The notes under the pieces: generated by a model
What the model was told of the DNA's origin: nothing
Seen by the model: the letters and a program-made list of their open reading frames with translations, nothing else
Database searches by the model: none
Program-made: the position numbers and the translations under genes
Assembly: GCF_021347895.1 (NCBI RefSeq)
Contig: NC_067121.1
Span: 30,987,974 to 31,051,973 of the forward strand
Length of the DNA stretch: 64,000 nucleotides
Reading direction: 5' to 3'
Source: Acanthochromis polyacanthus
Lineage: Eukaryota; Chordata; Actinopteri; Pomacentridae
Part shown: in pieces, positions 14,601 to 22,009 of the stretch
Layout: the number at the start of each line of letters is the position of its first letter
Numbering within the stretch: position 1 is the first letter of the stretch

Positions 14601-17600
14601 CCCTCAGCGGCACACAGATGGGTGATGCTGCTGATCCATAGATCCAGTCCCCCCTCCTGAGTATCTGATCCGCTGCGTCGCCTCAAAACCCCACCCTCCT
14701 CCACTTTTTTCTCCCGGAGGCATCAGAGACAGAATCAGTCAACCTCAGTCCACCACAGGTCTGAGCTCAGGCTGCTTTAACCCTCCTGTTGTCTTAATTT
14801 ACAGGCACCAAAATATATAGTTTCCTTGTCTGAATAAACTGTAAAACTTCAGTCAAAAAATTCCCCACATTTCTGAAAATTTACAAAACCTCCAGGAAGA
14901 AAATTCCAATAATTGCTTAAAAGTTTTATTTTTTTAAACAAATCCCCCAAATTTGGCAAGACAATTCTTGTAAATATTTTGAAAAAATTAGTAAAAATTT
15001 TGCAAAAAATCCCACAATTATCGAAAGTGACTACATATATATCAGTAAAACTTTGAATATTTTCTTTGAGAACATTCACAAAAAAATCAACCAAAATCCA
15101 GCAAATTTCGCTGAATTTTGGTTCATTTTTTGCGAATGTTCTTAACTCTCGTGTCGTCCTGTGGGTCAAGTTGACTTGTTTTAAAGTTTGAAAATGTGGA
15201 AAAAAAAATATTTTCACAGTGAAACTTCTGATGTTCACATTTTCAACATTTTTGAGAATTCTTTGAACATTTTTTGGTGGAAGAAAAGTTTTAAAAATAT
15301 TTCTTAAGAACAGTCACAAAAAAATTTGGGAATGTTCTTAAATATGAAAAGTTTTACTGATATATATGTAATTGCTTTAGATATTTTTAGGGTTTTTTTT
15401 TTTTAATTTTTACTCATTTTTTGAAAATATTTACAAGAATTTTCTTGTCACGCTTGGGGGACTTTTTTTTCAATAAAACTTATAAGGGAAACTTTTAAGG
15501 AATTATTGGAATTTTCGTACTGAAGGTTTTGCAAATTTTCAGAAATTTGGGGAATTTTTTTGGCTGAATTTTGGGATTTTTTCAGACAAGTAAACAATAT
15601 TTTTTGGTGTACATAAAAGAAGACAACAGGAGGGTTAAGAGACATTTTTTTTCCCATCAAAAACATTCAAATATTTCCAAAAAGTGTTGAAAATGTGGAC
15701 ATCAGAAGTTTCACTGTGAAAATATATATTGTTTCCACATTTTCAAACTTTAATTTGACCTGCAGGACAACACACGGGTTAAACAGGCTTCACCTCACAC
15801 AGCGAGTCCTGCATCTGTAAAGTTCAAGCATCACTGCGACCTGCTTAGGCGCCTTTGTGACCTCTGACCTCTGAGTGCAGCAGGATGAACATTTTCCTCA
15901 CAGCAACGGCGTAATACACACCGCACATCCTCGAGCTTAGCATCGGAGCTGAAAAACAATAAAAACCTGTAGCATGAAAAAGGTTTTCTCGAGCTCGCCC
16001 TCACCTAAGTGTGTTACCGTCGACTCCCAGAAACCAGTTAAGGTTGAAAAAGATCCCATTTGTTCCACAGCTCTCCCCTCCTCTCCTGTTAAATTTACGG
16101 GGCCTTGGAGATCGCATCGCCGCTATAACTCAAATCCAGAAATCTCCCCCGTCTCCCATAAAACTACAGCAGCGGTGGAGTCATTCTGCCCCTGGGGTAA
16201 GAAAACAATGCTGCAGTGGGAACTTTAGAGCATCACCACCCGTGGCATTTACCTTTATTTTATTTTTTTGATCGCCCGCTGGAGCCAAAATGCCACACAA
16301 CTTTGCATTCTCTGGGTGCTTTGGGAGCTCACACATGCTAATGTTTTATTCACTTTGAGAGAGTGGCTGCATCATGAAAGGAAAGGCCTCCCCTTGTACT
16401 ACCCTGACACTGGCTGCCAGCAAGCAAACATATGAAATATTAACAGACAAACATCATCACTATCATCATCATCATCGGCATCAGGGTGATCAAATGTGCA
16501 GCTATAAATAGGTGCTGAGGAAACTTCTTCTTCTTCTTCTTCGTGACATGTGTCTCTCTCTGCTGAATCGAGTGAGATGCTCAGCTTGACGCCTGATGAG
16601 CAGTTTTTGAAACAAGTCAAGCCGACCTAATTCAATCTCTCTTCAAGGTTGCTTGCGTCTGCTTTCACGGGTCAGCAAATAATAATTCTTGTTGATACTC
16701 TCATGTATGGAAAGCGAGAAAAGCTCTCCGTTAATTAAAATCCGGGCTTTTTTGGAGCAGAAATCCCACCTATACAAGCTGCAGATTGTTTTATAAAACG
16801 CCTCACATCCGTCTGCTTTACGAGCTTTTTAAAAGTAAGAGTACAGTAAACGCTGACTGTAAGTGGGAGCATTACGGCATAAAAACGTCACGGCCACTGA
16901 GGCTTTTACTGCCTGTTGGTGCGAGCTGCAGATAAGTCATCAGTGTAGCTTTCCTAAATAACCCCGAGTTGCATTCCAGCTCCCATCATCCAAAACACTT
17001 GCCAATGTGGGAAAGAAAAAAAAAACAGATTCAAGCCATGTGTCGAAATCCAAACGCTCCTCCTCTTATCCACCAGTTTAAACCCATCCCATGATCTGCC
17101 CTTCATGTTTATCCTCAGAGGACAAACATTAGTTAACCCCTGAGCTTTGAGTAACAGTCAGCGGGGCCGGGTGGGTTCGTCGGCAGGGGGGGAAATGGGG
17201 GCGATCATCTCGGCGTGAGAGCCCACTGGGACTCGGAGAGCTGCTGCTGCCGCTGCATTGATTTACTTTGCTGACACCAGAATTGATGAGGGGATCGGGC
17301 CTGGCCACGGTCCAGCCGAGGCAGATTGGACTGAGGAGGAGGAGGAGGAGGAGGGAGGAGGCTGGGAGCCGTTGGGGTTGAGTCTCGGTGGTGGTGGTGG
17401 TGGTGGTGGGCTTCTCCCTGGAGCAACACTCCCCTGTTGATGGCTGCAGAATACTTGTTAAGTCGCTGACCTTTAATTCACACTTGTCATCTAATATGTT
17501 TCACATGTGGCGCGTCAGGGGGTGGAGATTGATCCGCTCTGCTGTGTGTTTAAGCATCCAAGGCGGCGATGGTGGCTTCTCCTAAACCCCCCCCCCCCCC

Positions 17601-18269
17601 TTTTTTTGGCACAGTGACAGTGAAGGGGACGCCCCACCTCCACCTCCATCATGCTGCCTCCCCGGACTGGATCTAACCTCTAACCAGGAGGGAGGAAAGG
17701 TGGGGCAGGTGGGGCAGGTGGGCACCCTCACTCGGCTCGTGGGTGTGACAAACAAGGACAATAGCAACAGGGCAGTCCCTGCAGCCGCAATGGAAACACT
17801 GTGGATGTCATCACACGGCAAAAACACACTCACTGCTGGTACATGTGGATCACAGACACTCAAGCACAATAGCTTATTTAACCAGAGCTGCCTTTTTATT
17901 AACAGCCCCCCAATTAGAGCAAAACACATGAGTGGAGTCTTCCTCTGCAGATTAAATATCCTCCTATGATGGCAGCATAAATTAGTGATGTGGTAAATAA
18001 GATTCAAATTGTGAGAAGAAAACACACACTGTGCTGCCTCCCTCTCTCTCTCCTTTCCTTCTTCCACACCCCCGCCCCCATATATTCCTTGCTGCTATTT
18101 GTGTGTTTTTTCCCTCTTTTATCATCCTAACGCATCCAAACAGCCCCATTGTTCATGAGCAGGAGGCAAAAGTAAAAAAAAAAAATTAAAAATGAAGCGA
18201 CATACCTTCCACAGCCAGGACCACGGGGACAACGAGGCTGCACACCCACAGCAAGTAATCCATTGTCAT
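704..18269 (-). CDS. ephb3: EphB-type receptor tyrosine kinase (EPHB3-like), 5' five coding exons
   Basis: This gene encodes a transmembrane receptor for membrane-bound ephrin-B ligands, used in contact-dependent cell repulsion, axon guidance and tissue boundaries. Five exons on the minus strand join in phase: 18206-18269, 11278-11342, 7634-8306, 5410-5565 and 704-1039, giving 1294 nt or 431 codons plus one base. In order they encode a signal peptide, the ephrin-binding domain (about residues 20-198), the cysteine-rich region (about 199-322) and the first FNIII domain (about 325-431). Residues such as VYVELKFSVRDC, IPNIPGSCKETFNLFYYE, KVDTIAPDESFS and FGPLSKAGFYLAFQD match my recollection of EPHB3 better than EPHB1, EPHB2 or EPHB4. 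The second FNIII, transmembrane, kinase and SAM exons lie beyond the left edge. No frameshift or stop interrupts the exons. Whether this is the a or b teleost paralogue cannot be told. Confidence 0.88.
2681..3022. mobile_element. MITE-like element with short inverted ends
   Basis: The segment begins CTAGGGCTGAA and ends with the exact inverse TTCAGCCCTAG. It is about 340 bp, AT-rich and non-coding, as expected of a non-autonomous DNA transposon. The flanking 8-mers match at only about five of eight positions, so the target duplication and the superfamily (hAT is likely) remain uncertain. Confidence 0.5.
3033..3345 (-). repeat. dispersed fish repeat, copy 1 (minus)
   Basis: The stretch containing CTCAAATGGCCACTTGAGG, GCGAGTCAATGCTCATAGAC and the AACATGTTTACAGCC end recurs in the opposite orientation at 32979-33205 and 35866-36415. 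All three share the core 'tctatg-ggga-tgactcg-ttttgga-gcctcaagtggccatt-aggaactgc'. The type of element is not identified. Confidence 0.65.
4560..5170 (+). pseudogene. decayed Tc1/mariner transposase relic
   Basis: Translating the plus strand with frame changes gives recognisable pieces of a DDE transposase. These are MWQNTIWSDESSFT near 4583 (first catalytic Asp region), KVTANQYKVALNDHFYPTMK near 4789, and MWPSQSPDRNP near 4936, the block that precedes the catalytic Glu. Stops and frameshifts break the frame, so it cannot make an active enzyme. No terminal repeats were identified. Confidence 0.7.
5410..5565 (-). CDS. ephb3: ephb3 exon 4: cysteine-rich/EGF-like segment
   Basis: The exon is 156 nt long with a CATCCAG acceptor and a GTAAGT donor on the minus strand. 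It encodes ACIPGTFKSKFGEGSCAPC, then PSNSRTSARGANICPCQNGF and YRADSDPPDSPCT. The six cysteines and the PCPSNSRT and FYRAD motifs are the signature of the Eph cysteine-rich region. Its phase fits both neighbouring exons. Confidence 0.92.
5566..7633 (-). other. ephb3 intron 3
   Basis: No exon or recognised transposon is visible. The stretch from about 6440 to 7150 has the mixed composition of unique sequence, with TAATTA-like motifs, and could hold conserved regulatory DNA. 7190-7460 is pyrimidine-rich. Confidence 0.5.
7634..8306 (-). CDS. ephb3: ephb3 exon 3: ephrin-binding domain
   Basis: This is the large 673-nt exon typical of Eph genes, with a CCACAG acceptor and a GTATGT donor on the minus strand. 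It starts WEEVSGYDDSMSPIRTYQVC and covers most of the ligand-binding jelly-roll, including QNNWLRTDF, RDCASIPNIPGSCKETF, GACMSLISVRVFFKKC and the start of the cysteine-rich part (LYCNGDGEWMVPVGSCTC). The conserved cysteines of the domain are present. The last base is the first base of the Ala codon completed by exon 4. Confidence 0.95.
8364..9194 (+). mobile_element. TTAA-flanked MITE family, one partial and one full copy in tandem
   Basis: A partial copy starts with TTTAACCCTCCTGTTGTCCT at 8364 and breaks off at 8632. A second copy then starts at TTAA 8633-8636 and ends at GGTTAA 9191-9194. The internal landmarks match the family: 'gcaccaaaaa-tattgtttccttgtctg', the palindrome around 8990-9055, and 'gtggacatcagaagtttcactgtgaaa'. 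The right end here is degraded. A TA repeat has expanded inside the second copy. Confidence 0.75.
8904..8954. repeat. (TA)n(TG)n microsatellite
   Basis: About 19 TA units are followed by TG units. The tract lies inside the MITE copy at 8633-9194 at a site where sister copies have only 'acatatatatcag', so the expansion happened after insertion. Confidence 0.9.
11220..11248. repeat. (CA)n microsatellite
   Basis: About 14 CA dinucleotides with one TA interruption lie 30 bp from the 3' end of the 65-bp ephb3 exon, on the intron side of its splice donor. Confidence 0.9.
11278..11342 (-). CDS. ephb3: ephb3 exon 2: 65-bp exon, start of ligand-binding domain
   Basis: This very short exon was found by its protein. 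Read on the minus strand after a TTTGCAG acceptor it gives E-TLMDSRWATTELAWTTFPESG, followed by a GTGAGT donor. With the last G of exon 1 it forms 22 whole codons and leads exactly into WEEVSGYDD of exon 3. The motif ETLMD-(S/T)-(R/K)-W-T-ELAW is diagnostic for EphB receptors. The size and phase match what is known for vertebrate EPHB genes. Confidence 0.93.
11590..11632. repeat. (GT)n microsatellite
   Basis: GT dinucleotides with single interruptions run for about 40 bp within ephb3 intron 1. Confidence 0.9.
12662..13168. mobile_element. possible hAT-like MITE
   Basis: GGGCTGAATAATTAATCG near 12663 is imperfectly inverted by CCTCATTAATTGTAGCCC near 13150. The body is AT-rich and non-coding. 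A target-site duplication was not identified, so the boundaries are approximate. Confidence 0.35.
14042..14575. repeat. ~540-bp duplicated non-coding segment, copy 1 (ephb3 intron 1)
   Basis: The segment is nearly collinear with 20042-20582. Matching blocks include ATTTGGTAGCTTA, AAAAGATGACTCATTAAG, TCATTTCCTAATGGAGA, AACAGATGAGTTAGTGCTGC, CAATTTTTGTTGACAATGGA, TTAATATTTATGCACAAAGC and GGAGGAACTAATCAGTGAAA. By eye the identity is around 90 percent over long blocks. It has no open frame and no terminal repeats at this site. It could be regulatory DNA, but that is inference. Confidence 0.85.
14777..15782 (+). mobile_element. TTAA MITE copy, split by a second copy
   Basis: The element starts TTAACCCTCCTGTTGTC at 14777 and ends GACAACACACGGGTTAA at 15782. 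It is interrupted at a TTAA at 15142-15145 by a second, inverted family member (15146-15634). After the insert the sequence resumes with the expected 'gagacatttttttt' arm and 'gtggacatcagaagtttcactgtgaaa'. Confidence 0.85.
15146..15634 (-). mobile_element. TTAA MITE copy nested in another copy, inverted
   Basis: This 489-bp insert reads CTCTCGTGTCGTCCT at its left end and AGACAACAGGAGGG at its right end. It is flanked by TTAA at 15142-15145 and 15635-15638. Removing it and one TTAA restores 'gaatgttcTTAAgagacattt', which matches the uninterrupted copies (for example 'gaatgttcttaaagaaacattt' at 51358-51380). That demonstrates insertion with a TTAA target duplication, the hallmark of the piggyBac superfamily. 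Confidence 0.88.
17330..17411. repeat. (GGA)n and (GGT)n microsatellites
   Basis: A GGA/GAG run at about 17331-17361 and a GGT run at about 17388-17409 lie in the same GC-rich patch of ephb3 intron 1. Confidence 0.8.
18206..18269 (-). CDS. ephb3: ephb3 exon 1, coding part: start codon and signal peptide
   Basis: The minus strand reads MTMDYLLWVCSLVVPVVLAV then E, ending with one G before a GTATGT donor. The short N-terminus, hydrophobic leucine/valine core and small residue before VEETLMD are a typical secretory signal peptide. Two in-frame ATGs lie at 18269 and 18263; either could be used. A short upstream frame ends across the first ATG. Confidence 0.88.
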
Positions 18270-18289
18270 AAAACAGGCTTTTGCAACAT
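18266..18289 (-). promoter_or_regulatory. seven-codon upstream ORF overlapping the ephb3 start codon
   Basis: On the minus strand ATG at 18289 opens ATG TTG CAA AAG CCT GTT TTA TGA. Its TGA (18268-18266) overlaps the main ATG (18269-18267) as ATGA. If the transcript begins upstream, which is expected, this arrangement could tune translation by re-initiation. The second in-frame ATG at 18263 would be available after termination. Confidence 0.5.
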
Positions 18290-18845
18290 GAATAGAGGTG
18301 TGCAGACTGGACCCCCTTCGGATGGATGGAGACTCAGACAGCCGAGCTTTTGGTTCCTCTCCCGGTTCTCATGTCTTTAGTTGTGATCAGGGCTCTCACC
18401 GCCCCGCTCAGCCCAAATCCTGCACACGGAGCCGCGGCTGCATTCACTCAGCTCCCCCCTGTTTTTTTTTTTTTTAGTGTTTTTTTTTTTTTATTCCTCC
18501 GGAGTTCTGAGAGAACGCGATGCTTGCAGGAGGAAGCGCTACACTGCGTCCGATCTCAGTCTCATTCTTCTCTTTATGTGACTTTACCCACACCGAGCCT
18601 CCGTCCAGGGGCGCATCTCCGGGGCTGCTGCCCTCCAAGGGGGTGGGGAAGAGCGTCGGGTAGCCGGCTGAGAGGTGTCGTCCGCCCGCAGAGGAACCAG
18701 AGAAGTCCGCTCAGACCAACTCCGATAGTGTAGCTGTTGCTCCTCTGTGAGGGATGTGCGTCGGAATGGCAACACTGGGACAGAGACAGACATGGAGGGG
18801 GGGCCGAGGGCTCAGGAAGCGTCAAGAGGCACCACGGAAACACAC
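18270..18845 (-). promoter_or_regulatory. ephb3 5' UTR and probable core promoter region
   Basis: This segment immediately upstream of the ephb3 start is CpG-richer than its surroundings, especially 18380-18460 and 18600-18720, as expected for a developmental gene promoter. Two poly-T tracts (18461-18493) would be A-tracts in the transcript. The transcription start cannot be placed from sequence alone. Confidence 0.5.
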
Positions 18846-18892
18846 GACTTCCTATCTAGAATTTCAAAATAAAACCGCACTCCTTCTTCATA

Positions 18893-19040
18893 TTCACAGG
18901 TGAAAGCCAATGCAATCCAAAAGGTCAAAGGTAAAATAATGTCCTGACCAGATTTTCGAAATAATATTGCATTATTATTATTACTACTATCATTAGTAGT
19001 ATTATCATTGTTAGTATTTTTATAAGAAATACTATTTATG
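18893..19040. repeat. local repeat also present at 19695-20010
   Basis: 'tccaaaaggtcaaagg', 'aatgtcctga-cagattttc-aaataa', then an ATT/AGT triplet run and 'agtatttttataagaaat' appear here. They recur in the same order at 19701-20000, where a SINE fragment separates the two halves. Confidence 0.55.
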
Positions 19041-19077
19041 TTTTTAATTCAACAATGTACAATGTATTGTTGTTATG

Positions 19078-19105
19078 ATGATGATAATGATGATGATGAT
19101 GATAA
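19078..19105. repeat. (GAT)n microsatellite
   Basis: A run of ATGATGATA/GATGAT units lies directly upstream of the tRNA-derived sequence. Confidence 0.8.
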
Positions 19106-19117
19106 AGGTGCACCACA

Positions 19118-19235
19118 GCGTTGGTGGTGTAGTGGTTAGCATAGCATCCAAGCAGTTGACCTGGGTTCGATTCCTGGCCAATGCAGTACCTTCCTTGAAT
19201 TTCCCTTGAGATTAATAAAGTATCTGTCTATGATG
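19118..19235 (+). mobile_element. tRNA-Gly(UCC)-derived SINE with AATTTCCC tail
   Basis: 19118-19185 reads like a glycine tRNA with anticodon UCC: GCGTTGGTGGTGTAGTGG at the start, the loop TCCAA, a perfect B box GGTTCGATTCC and GGCCAATGCA at the acceptor end. About 4 nt of the 5' anticodon stem are missing, so a functional tRNA is unlikely. The following AATTTCCCTTGAGATTAATA and AAGTATCTGTCTATG is a common fish SINE/LINE 3' tail, pointing to a SINE rather than a simple tRNA pseudogene. Confidence 0.72.
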
Positions 19236-19762
19236 GTAAATATTATCATGACTCCTCCAAGGAACACAGTAGAGTTATATGATGATCGGCGTGTGTTTAT
19301 CTGTCTGTGTGCAAAATTACTCAAAAATGGACAAACGAATCTGTACAAAATTTTCTGGGAAGGTCAGAAATGACACAAGGACCAATTGATTAGATTTTGG
19401 CAGCAATGCAGTTGATAGTCTGGATCCATGGATTTGTTAAAGATTTCTGTATCATTGCGAGATAGCGGCACAGTGTCACTGTAACTATGAAAACAAGTGA
19501 ACACTACATCAGCTGCCTGTTGACGATTACATGATTGCAATTCTACTGCAAATCTACCACTGCGGACTTATCTGGACTTATCTGTCGGAAATCATACAAC
19601 GACTGAGCAGCCTTGGTGGAGTACTGAACTCTGAGTGTTTTTCTTGTTTTTGATGCTGTTTTCTTTTATATGCACCCACTGGCCATTTTATTAAACAGGC
19701 CACTGAAATCTAATGAAGTCCAAAAGGTTAGCGGTCAAAAATGTCCAGACTTTCAAAATAAC

Positions 19763-19925
19763 AGGGTGAAGGCAGAGGACACCTGGACAGGTTGCCAGTC
19801 TATCATAGGGCTACATATAGAAACAAACAATCACACTCACATTCACACCTACAGACAATTTAGAATCACTAATTAACCTCAGCATGTTTTTGGACTGTGG
19901 GAGGAAGCAGGAGTACCCGGAGAGC
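19763..19925 (-). mobile_element. fragment of tRNA-type SINE body
   Basis: Blocks such as GTTGCCAGTCTATCATAGGG, CACACTCACATTCACACCTA and AGCATGTTTTTGGACTGTGG are the reverse complement of the central part of the SINE at 38804-39163. The tRNA head and 3' tail are missing. Confidence 0.75.
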
Positions 19926-20041
19926 AATATTATTATTATTAGTAGTAGTAGTAGTAGGAGTAGTACTATAAGTATTGTTCGTATTTTTATATGAAATAAT
20001 ATTAAATATAAAAAAGTAAAAACAAAATTATCTTCCTACTG

Positions 20042-20582
20042 GATTCCTGGTAATTTGGTAGCTTACATTTGATGTGTGACAGAACCATTCATTAAAACTC
20101 ATTAAAAGATGACTCATTAAGCACGTACTAATCACATAAACTGATCATTTCCTAATGGAGAGCCAAAGGAACCATCTACGTCAGTTAAAGATGTGTTAAA
20201 GCAGAGTTCTTTTTATGTAAAGAGGACGTAAAGCGGAATAAACAGATGAGTTAGTGCTGCACAAAGTAAAAACAATTTAATTTAAAAGAGAATAAGTGGC
20301 CACCTCAATTTTTGTTGACAATGGAAATCCCATTTACCTCAGCATAATAATTAATATTTATGCACAAAGCAAACGTACATTTGCATTCAGAGTTTTAAGT
20401 ACAAAAGCAGCTCTTTTTTTTTTTTTTAAAATAAATGCATTCTTCTGTGTTGTTTGCAGAGGCTCCTGAGCGGCAGCGGCTAATAACTTGAGTTGTCGAA
20501 CCCAAATGTGCACCAAGGTTGTTTTACTGATTAGCACGATTTGAGCTGGGGAGGAGGAACTAATCAGTGAAATCAGCAGCTG
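20042..20582. repeat. ~540-bp duplicated non-coding segment, copy 2 (upstream of ephb3)
   Basis: This is the partner of 14042-14575 in the same orientation, offset by 6000 bp at the left end. Differences include a 7-bp insertion AGCCAAA-type near 20161, a longer T tract near 20413 and a few deletions. It lies about 1.8-2.3 kb upstream of the ephb3 start codon and inside the mariner-like ends at 19669 and 20730. Confidence 0.85.
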
Positions 20583-20727
20583 CAAAAGGTCAAAGGTCAA
20601 AAGTGTTAAAAGATTATAACTCTAAATTAGTTTTCTACTGAGGTCGTGGTGGGTGGCGGTGTATTAGTACGTATTAGAATTAAAGGTGCTCTTTTATCAG
20701 GTGTATCTAATAAAATGGCCATTGTGT

Positions 20728-20965
20728 ATATTTGAGGAGTCATGGATGTCTTGGTGACCTCTCCCACTGGTCTCTGTCGTGCATGGTCAATCATTTTTTA
20801 AGGGCAGCCTGCTCTATACAGATTAACACGTGTCCCATATTCCTTCCATTTCCTAATGATGGATTTAAATGCACTCTAAAGGATATTCAGGACCTTGGGA
20901 ATTTTCCTTGAACCATCCCCTGACTGATGCTTTTCAGTAATTGTTCAGAAACTACTCAAATGATT
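20728..20965 (+). mobile_element. fragment of an old DNA-transposon family
   Basis: 'gaggagtcatggatgtc...ggcagcctgctctatacagat...atttcctaatgatggattta' resembles the stretch at 49737-49860 and, inverted, 24739-25090. The family also shows 'gactctttcatgtcaaagtga' ends elsewhere. It is degraded and its superfamily is not identified. Confidence 0.5.
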
Positions 20966-21059
20966 GAAAGACTGCACTAAAATATTATAGCTTTACCATG
21001 CAAAAATCTGGAAGAGACGAAAAAGAAAAACACATAATTCAAAAACACAGCTTTCCTGG

Positions 21060-21425
21060 GGGAGGCGTGTGTCTTCCTCAAACTCAAGTCCACTAACAGC
21101 GTCCTGGGAGACTGAAGGTTCTGCTCAGTATCTTTTATGTTCCTGTAACTTCACTCGTCTGCAGAGAGAGCTCAGATGTTGCACCTGGAATCTGCTGCAG
21201 CTACCCTCCCTTGGTTGGGGGTCACTGCCCTTAATGCTCCTATTACCACTGGGACAATCTTGGCCTTCAACTTCCACATCTGTTCCAGATGTTTCTGCAG
21301 CTCTCAGTGCTTCTCGACCTCTTTACGCTTTTTCCTCTGTCACAACTGCCTTCTTATGCTTCCTGTCGACCACCACTATGTCTGGTTGGTTAACGAGCAC
21401 CTCCTTGTTTTGTCATGATCGATCA
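21060..21425 (-). pseudogene. relic of a non-LTR retrotransposon C-terminus
   Basis: The minus strand, with frame changes, reads DKEVLVNQPDIVVVDRKHKK then AVVTEE, then KHLEQMWKLKAKIVPVVIGA and LRAVTP. This resembles the C-terminal part I recall from fish retrotransposons with a restriction-like endonuclease, where the IVVVDK...KAVVIDVA and KATVVPVVIGALGAVTPKLG blocks occur. Stops and frameshifts show it is dead. The clade is an inference. Confidence 0.6.
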
Positions 21426-21429
21426 TGAA

Positions 21430-22005
21430 TCATCAATCATTTATGTATTAGTCACTCTTCTTACATCTTCATTATTCATTGCAATAATAATTATAACAGA
21501 TAATAAAAATATATTGCTTTTTGTGACACGCAAAGAGGCTTTACAAAGTAGGTAAGAACCATTTTTTAAAAAAATAAGTCAAATATAGTGGAGAGAGGAG
21601 CATGTAGTACAGAGGATTATGAGTTGTAGGCAGGGTTGAAAAGATGTATCTTTGCGGACTTCTTGAATAAGGTGAATGCAACGTGTTATTGCAAATATAA
21701 GTTGATGAATCTTAAGTTTTATTTCTGCCATGTAGCCAAATTTCTATAATTCACAACACTGATATTGTCACTGCTTTCGTTTTTCTCACCTCATTTGAAT
21801 ACTAACAGATGACAGGTCAAAGGGGGCCTCAGGTGGTAGAAACCAGATGACCTCATCCTGACCAGTGACATCAGAGCAGCTGTTTGTCAGACTAACTCTG
21901 ACATCATCGCTGAGGGTGATAAGCTCCAGTTGTTCACTGCTCATTTAATCTCAATTTGCAACAAACAAAAAGCCACATTCAGAAGCTTTTATTTTGAAAC
22001 CTCGG
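21430..22005. other. intergenic, nothing recognised
   Basis: AT-rich DNA without coding, RNA or repeat signals that I recognise. Confidence 0.5.
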
Positions 22006-22009
22006 AATC

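Larger units (their letters stand above)
11343..18205 (-). other. ephb3 intron 1
   Basis: This 6.9-kb intron contains a GT microsatellite, a low-confidence MITE (12662-13168), copy 1 of a ~540-bp duplicated segment (14042-14575) and two nested TTAA MITEs (14777-15782). I see no coding exon. 15790-18200 holds only simple repeats (GGA, GGT, poly-C) and otherwise unremarkable sequence. Confidence 0.6.
19669..20730. mobile_element. mariner-like element ends enclosing the second duplicated segment
   Basis: The left end is TATATGCACCCACTGGCCAT followed by TTTATTAAACAG. The right end, read inverted, is TATACACAATGGCCATTTTA followed by TTAGATACACCTG. Both resemble the widespread fish mariner/Tc1-type terminus with CACTGGCC(A)TTTTATTA and end in TA. 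The body holds a minus-strand SINE fragment and copy 2 of the ~540-bp segment and encodes no transposase. Confidence 0.65.

Noticed and set aside
18326..18843. Open frames on both strands over the GC-rich region upstream of ephb3
   Set aside because: High G+C lengthens chance frames. No family features, and the position fits the 5' UTR/promoter.
19118..19185. Functional tRNA-Gly gene
   Set aside because: The 5' side of the anticodon stem is short by about 4 nt and a SINE-type tail follows.
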